Assembly (NCBI GenBank): GCA_029288775.1
Contig: JARIGQ010000009.1
Coordinates: 1 to 37,361 of the forward strand
DNA length: 37,361 nt
Source of the DNA: Candidatus Nomurabacteria bacterium
GTDB lineage: Bacteria; Patescibacteriota; Minisyncoccia; Phycocordibacterales; UBA5272
Direction: 5' to 3'
Part shown: positions 35,070-37,361 of the stretch, in pieces
Position numbering within the stretch: the stretch's first letter is position 1
Layout of the letters: the number at the start of each line of letters is the position of its first letter
Notes under the pieces: model-generated
What the model was told of the DNA's origin: nothing
What the model saw: only the letters and a program-made list of their open reading frames with translations
Database searches by the model: none
Made by a program: the position numbers and the translations under genes

Positions 35070-35098
35070 ATTATATAATGCAATTTGCATTTTGTCAA
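35070..35098 (-). promoter_or_regulatory. Perfect consensus sigma70 promoter with a palindrome in its spacer
   Basis: Minus strand: TTGACA - 17 nt - TATAAT; spacer contains AATGCAA-A-TTGCATT. Confidence 0.85.
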
Positions 35099-35201
35099 TC
35101 GTTTACCCTTAAGAAAATCGTGGTATAGTGCGCGTATCCTGAGCTTCAGTTGCGACCGCATGGCACTTTACTTACATTAATTGATTTTTACTTTTGAACT
35201 T

Positions 35202-35795
35202 ATGCTTATCCCTACTGTTATTGAAAAGAGCCAGTTTGGCGAACGTGCGTACGACATCTATTCTCGCCTTCTCAAGGAGCGCATTATTTTCTTAGGAGGT
35301 TCCATAGACAGCAACTTGGCAAATATTGTCATTGCTCAGCTTCTTTTCCTCGAAAGCGAGGACCCAAAGAAGGATATTACTATTTATATTAACTCCCCTG
35401 GTGGAGAAATTCAGTCTGGTCTGGCTATTGTGGATGCAATGCATCATATCAAGCCTGACGTAGCCACCGTGTGCGTAGGTATGGCTGCTTCTATGGGTGC
35501 GGTTATCCTCTCTCAAGGTAAGAAGGGTAAGCGCTTCGCTCTTCCTAATTCAGAAGTTATGATTCATCAGCCGCTTACAGGTGTAGAAGGCCAGGCTTCT
35601 GACATTGAAATAACAGCAAAGCATATTTTGGCTCTCAAGGAAAAGCTTTATTCCATGCTTGCAAATGCTACTGGTAAATCCAAAGCGCAAATTGAGAAAG
35701 ATGGCGACAGAGACTACTGGATGGTTGCCGAAGACGCCAAGAAATACGGCATTGTTGATACCGTGCTCAAGCCTAAGACCAGCATGGCTAAATAA
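35202..35795 (+). CDS. clpP: ATP-dependent Clp protease proteolytic subunit
   Basis: [47 protein letters not shown] (Ser), [11 protein letters not shown] (His), [18 protein letters not shown]. Confidence 0.97.
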   Translation: MLIPTVIEKSQFGERAYDIYSRLLKERIIFLGGSIDSNLANIVIAQLLFLESEDPKKDITIYINSPGGEIQSGLAIVDAMHHIKPDVATVCVGMAASMGAVILSQGKKGKRFALPNSEVMIHQPLTGVEGQASDIEITAKHILALKEKLYSMLANATGKSKAQIEKDGDRDYWMVAEDAKKYGIVDTVLKPKTSMAK

Positions 35796-35834
35796 TGTAA
35801 TGAGTACTGCCTCCTTACAGGAAGCATCTTTACC

Positions 35835-37328
35835 ATGGATCTACTTATCATAGAGGCCGGAATTATCGCAGGAGCAATAGGCACTGCGTTTGGTTGGGTT
35901 GTGCGCCACTATGTGGCGAAGTTTCGTCGGGGCACGGTTGAGCAAGAGCTTGAACAACTTGTATTAAATGCACGCAAAGAAGCGCATCGTCTCGAAGAAG
36001 AAGCATTAACCCGCGCCCAAGAAATGCGTAGCGAACTTGAAAAAAGCAAGGAGCGCTTGGAGATGCAGGAAGAGCGACTGTTTAAGCGTGACGCGGAGCT
36101 CACACAAGAAATGGACACCCTCCGTCAGAAAGCAAAAGAACTAGAATCTTTTAAAGAAAAGATTGTCGAAAAGGAGAAGGCTCTTGCTTCCAAGTATGAA
36201 GAGGCGTCCGGTTTATCTCGAGAAGAGGCTCGTGCTTTTCTCTTTGATAAGTTATCCAAAGAGTATGAAGAAGATTTGCAATCGCGTATGCTCAAGCTTT
36301 CCCGCGATGGCGAGCAAAAGCTAGAAGGGCGAGCACGAGATATTTTGGTAAATTGTGTATATCGTATTGCCAATCAAAATGTTTCTTCATTCACCTCTTC
36401 TACGGTTGAAATTTCCGATGAAGAAATTAAAGGGAAGATCATTGGTAAGGAAGGTCGTAATATTAAAACATTCGAACGCTTGGCGGGTGTAGAGCTTCTG
36501 GTGGATGAGGCACCAAACGGTATTGTGGTTTCCTGTTTTGATTCGGTGCGTCGTGCAATTGCGGTAAATGCGCTCGAGATGCTCATCAAGGATGGCCGCA
36601 TTCAGCCAGCAAAAATCGAAGAGTGTATCGATAAAGCAAAGCGTGATATTGGGCTTTTTATTCGAAAAAAAGGAGAAGAGGCAGTGCTTGCGTGTGGGTT
36701 ACTTGCAATTCCTGATGAACTTATTCCAATTCTGGGGCGTCTATGTTTTCGTACAAGTTACGGGCAGAATGTGTTGGATCACTCAATTGAGATGGCACAT
36801 ATCGCAGGCCTTCTTGCACAAGAACTCGGTGCAGATGTACATGTAGCGAAGGCAGGAGCGCTGCTTCATGATATTGGCAAAGCGGTTGATCATGAAATTC
36901 CTGGTACCCATGTAGAAATCGGACGCAAGATCCTTGCAAAATACGGCATGGATTCTCGCATTATCCAGGCGATGCAGTCGCATCATGAAGAATATCCGTA
37001 TGAAACTATCGAAAGCGTTATCGTTCAAGTGGCGGATGCTGTTTCCGGCGGACGTCCGGGAGCACGTCGAGATACAGTAGATCGCTACATACACCGTCTT
37101 CAGGATTTGGAAGCTATTGCGCTCGCATTTACAGGCATTGAGCGGGCATATGCACTTCAGGCTGGGCGAGAGATTCGTGTCTTCGTTGCTCCAACTCTGG
37201 TGTCTGATATGCAAGCTCGAAACCTTGCACGACAAATTGCTATTCGTATTGAACAAGAGCTCAGGTATCCGGGAGAGATAAAGATTAATGTCATACGCGA
37301 GTCGCGAGTTATTGAAATCGCGCGTTAG
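35835..37328 (+). CDS. rny: Ribonuclease Y
   Basis: 497-aa ORF; N-terminal TM, coiled coil, KH (GKIIGKEGRNIKTFERLAGVELLVDEAP), HD (ALLHDIGKAVDHEIPGTHVEIG), SHHEEYPYETIESVIVQVADAVSGGRPGARRD. Confidence 0.97.
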   Translation: MDLLIIEAGIIAGAIGTAFGWVVRHYVAKFRRGTVEQELEQLVLNARKEAHRLEEEALTRAQEMRSELEKSKERLEMQEERLFKRDAELTQEMDTLRQKAKELESFKEKIVEKEKALASKYEEASGLSREEARAFLFDKLSKEYEEDLQSRMLKLSRDGEQKLEGRARDILVNCVYRIANQNVSSFTSSTVEISDEEIKGKIIGKEGRNIKTFERLAGVELLVDEAPNGIVVSCFDSVRRAIAVNALEMLIKDGRIQPAKIEECIDKAKRDIGLFIRKKGEEAVLACGLLAIPDELIPILGRLCFRTSYGQNVLDHSIEMAHIAGLLAQELGADVHVAKAGALLHDIGKAVDHEIPGTHVEIGRKILAKYGMDSRIIQAMQSHHEEYPYETIESVIVQVADAVSGGRPGARRDTVDRYIHRLQDLEAIALAFTGIERAYALQAGREIRVFVAPTLVSDMQARNLARQIAIRIEQELRYPGEIKINVIRESRVIEIAR

Positions 37329-37361
37329 GTAGAAGTAGAGAAAAAGAAAAAGCGGCGCCCG

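Noticed and set aside
1-37361. CRISPR arrays, transposases/insertion sequences, prophage structural genes, toxin-antitoxin pairs, tRNA/rRNA genes
   Set aside because: None recognised on reading through both strands; no regularly spaced repeats of CRISPR length and no transposase motifs.

Overview
The window looks like chromosomal DNA from a Patescibacteria/CPR (Parcubacteria-like) bacterium, judged by gene content and style; I could not run a taxonomic search. The left ~10 kb is a minus-strand block of type IV secretion/conjugation-like genes: a PrgI-like protein, a short VirB4/TraC N-terminal-like protein, a VirB4-type ATPase, a VirB6/TrbL-like membrane protein, and secreted or membrane hypotheticals. 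Next come Lnt-like, KsgA, UvrD/PcrA and a 996-aa coiled-coil membrane protein. The rest is mostly housekeeping: LysM-M23 peptidase, ComM/YifB, NYN protein, RpsO, XerC/D, XthA, an ECF sigma/anti-sigma-like pair, Pgk, TpiA, NusA, Ppa, trigger factor, DoxX, RsmE, ClpP and RNase Y. Main observations: (1) a betaproteobacterial-looking, GC-rich hfq gene with its own promoter and terminator; (2) two further GC-rich monocistronic genes built the same way; (3) a candidate structured ncRNA at ~33.78-34.05 kb, with a promoter, several hairpins and a terminator, preceded by five AAAAGAC heptamers and a perfect DnaA box; (4) a trigger factor whose PPIase domain is replaced by a short His-rich linker; (5) a recurrent -10 element (TATACT/TACACT) 6-8 nt before many start codons, which predicts leaderless mRNAs; (6) a terminator-like hairpin over the start codon of the VirB6-like gene. 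All function calls come from reading motifs; no database search was done.
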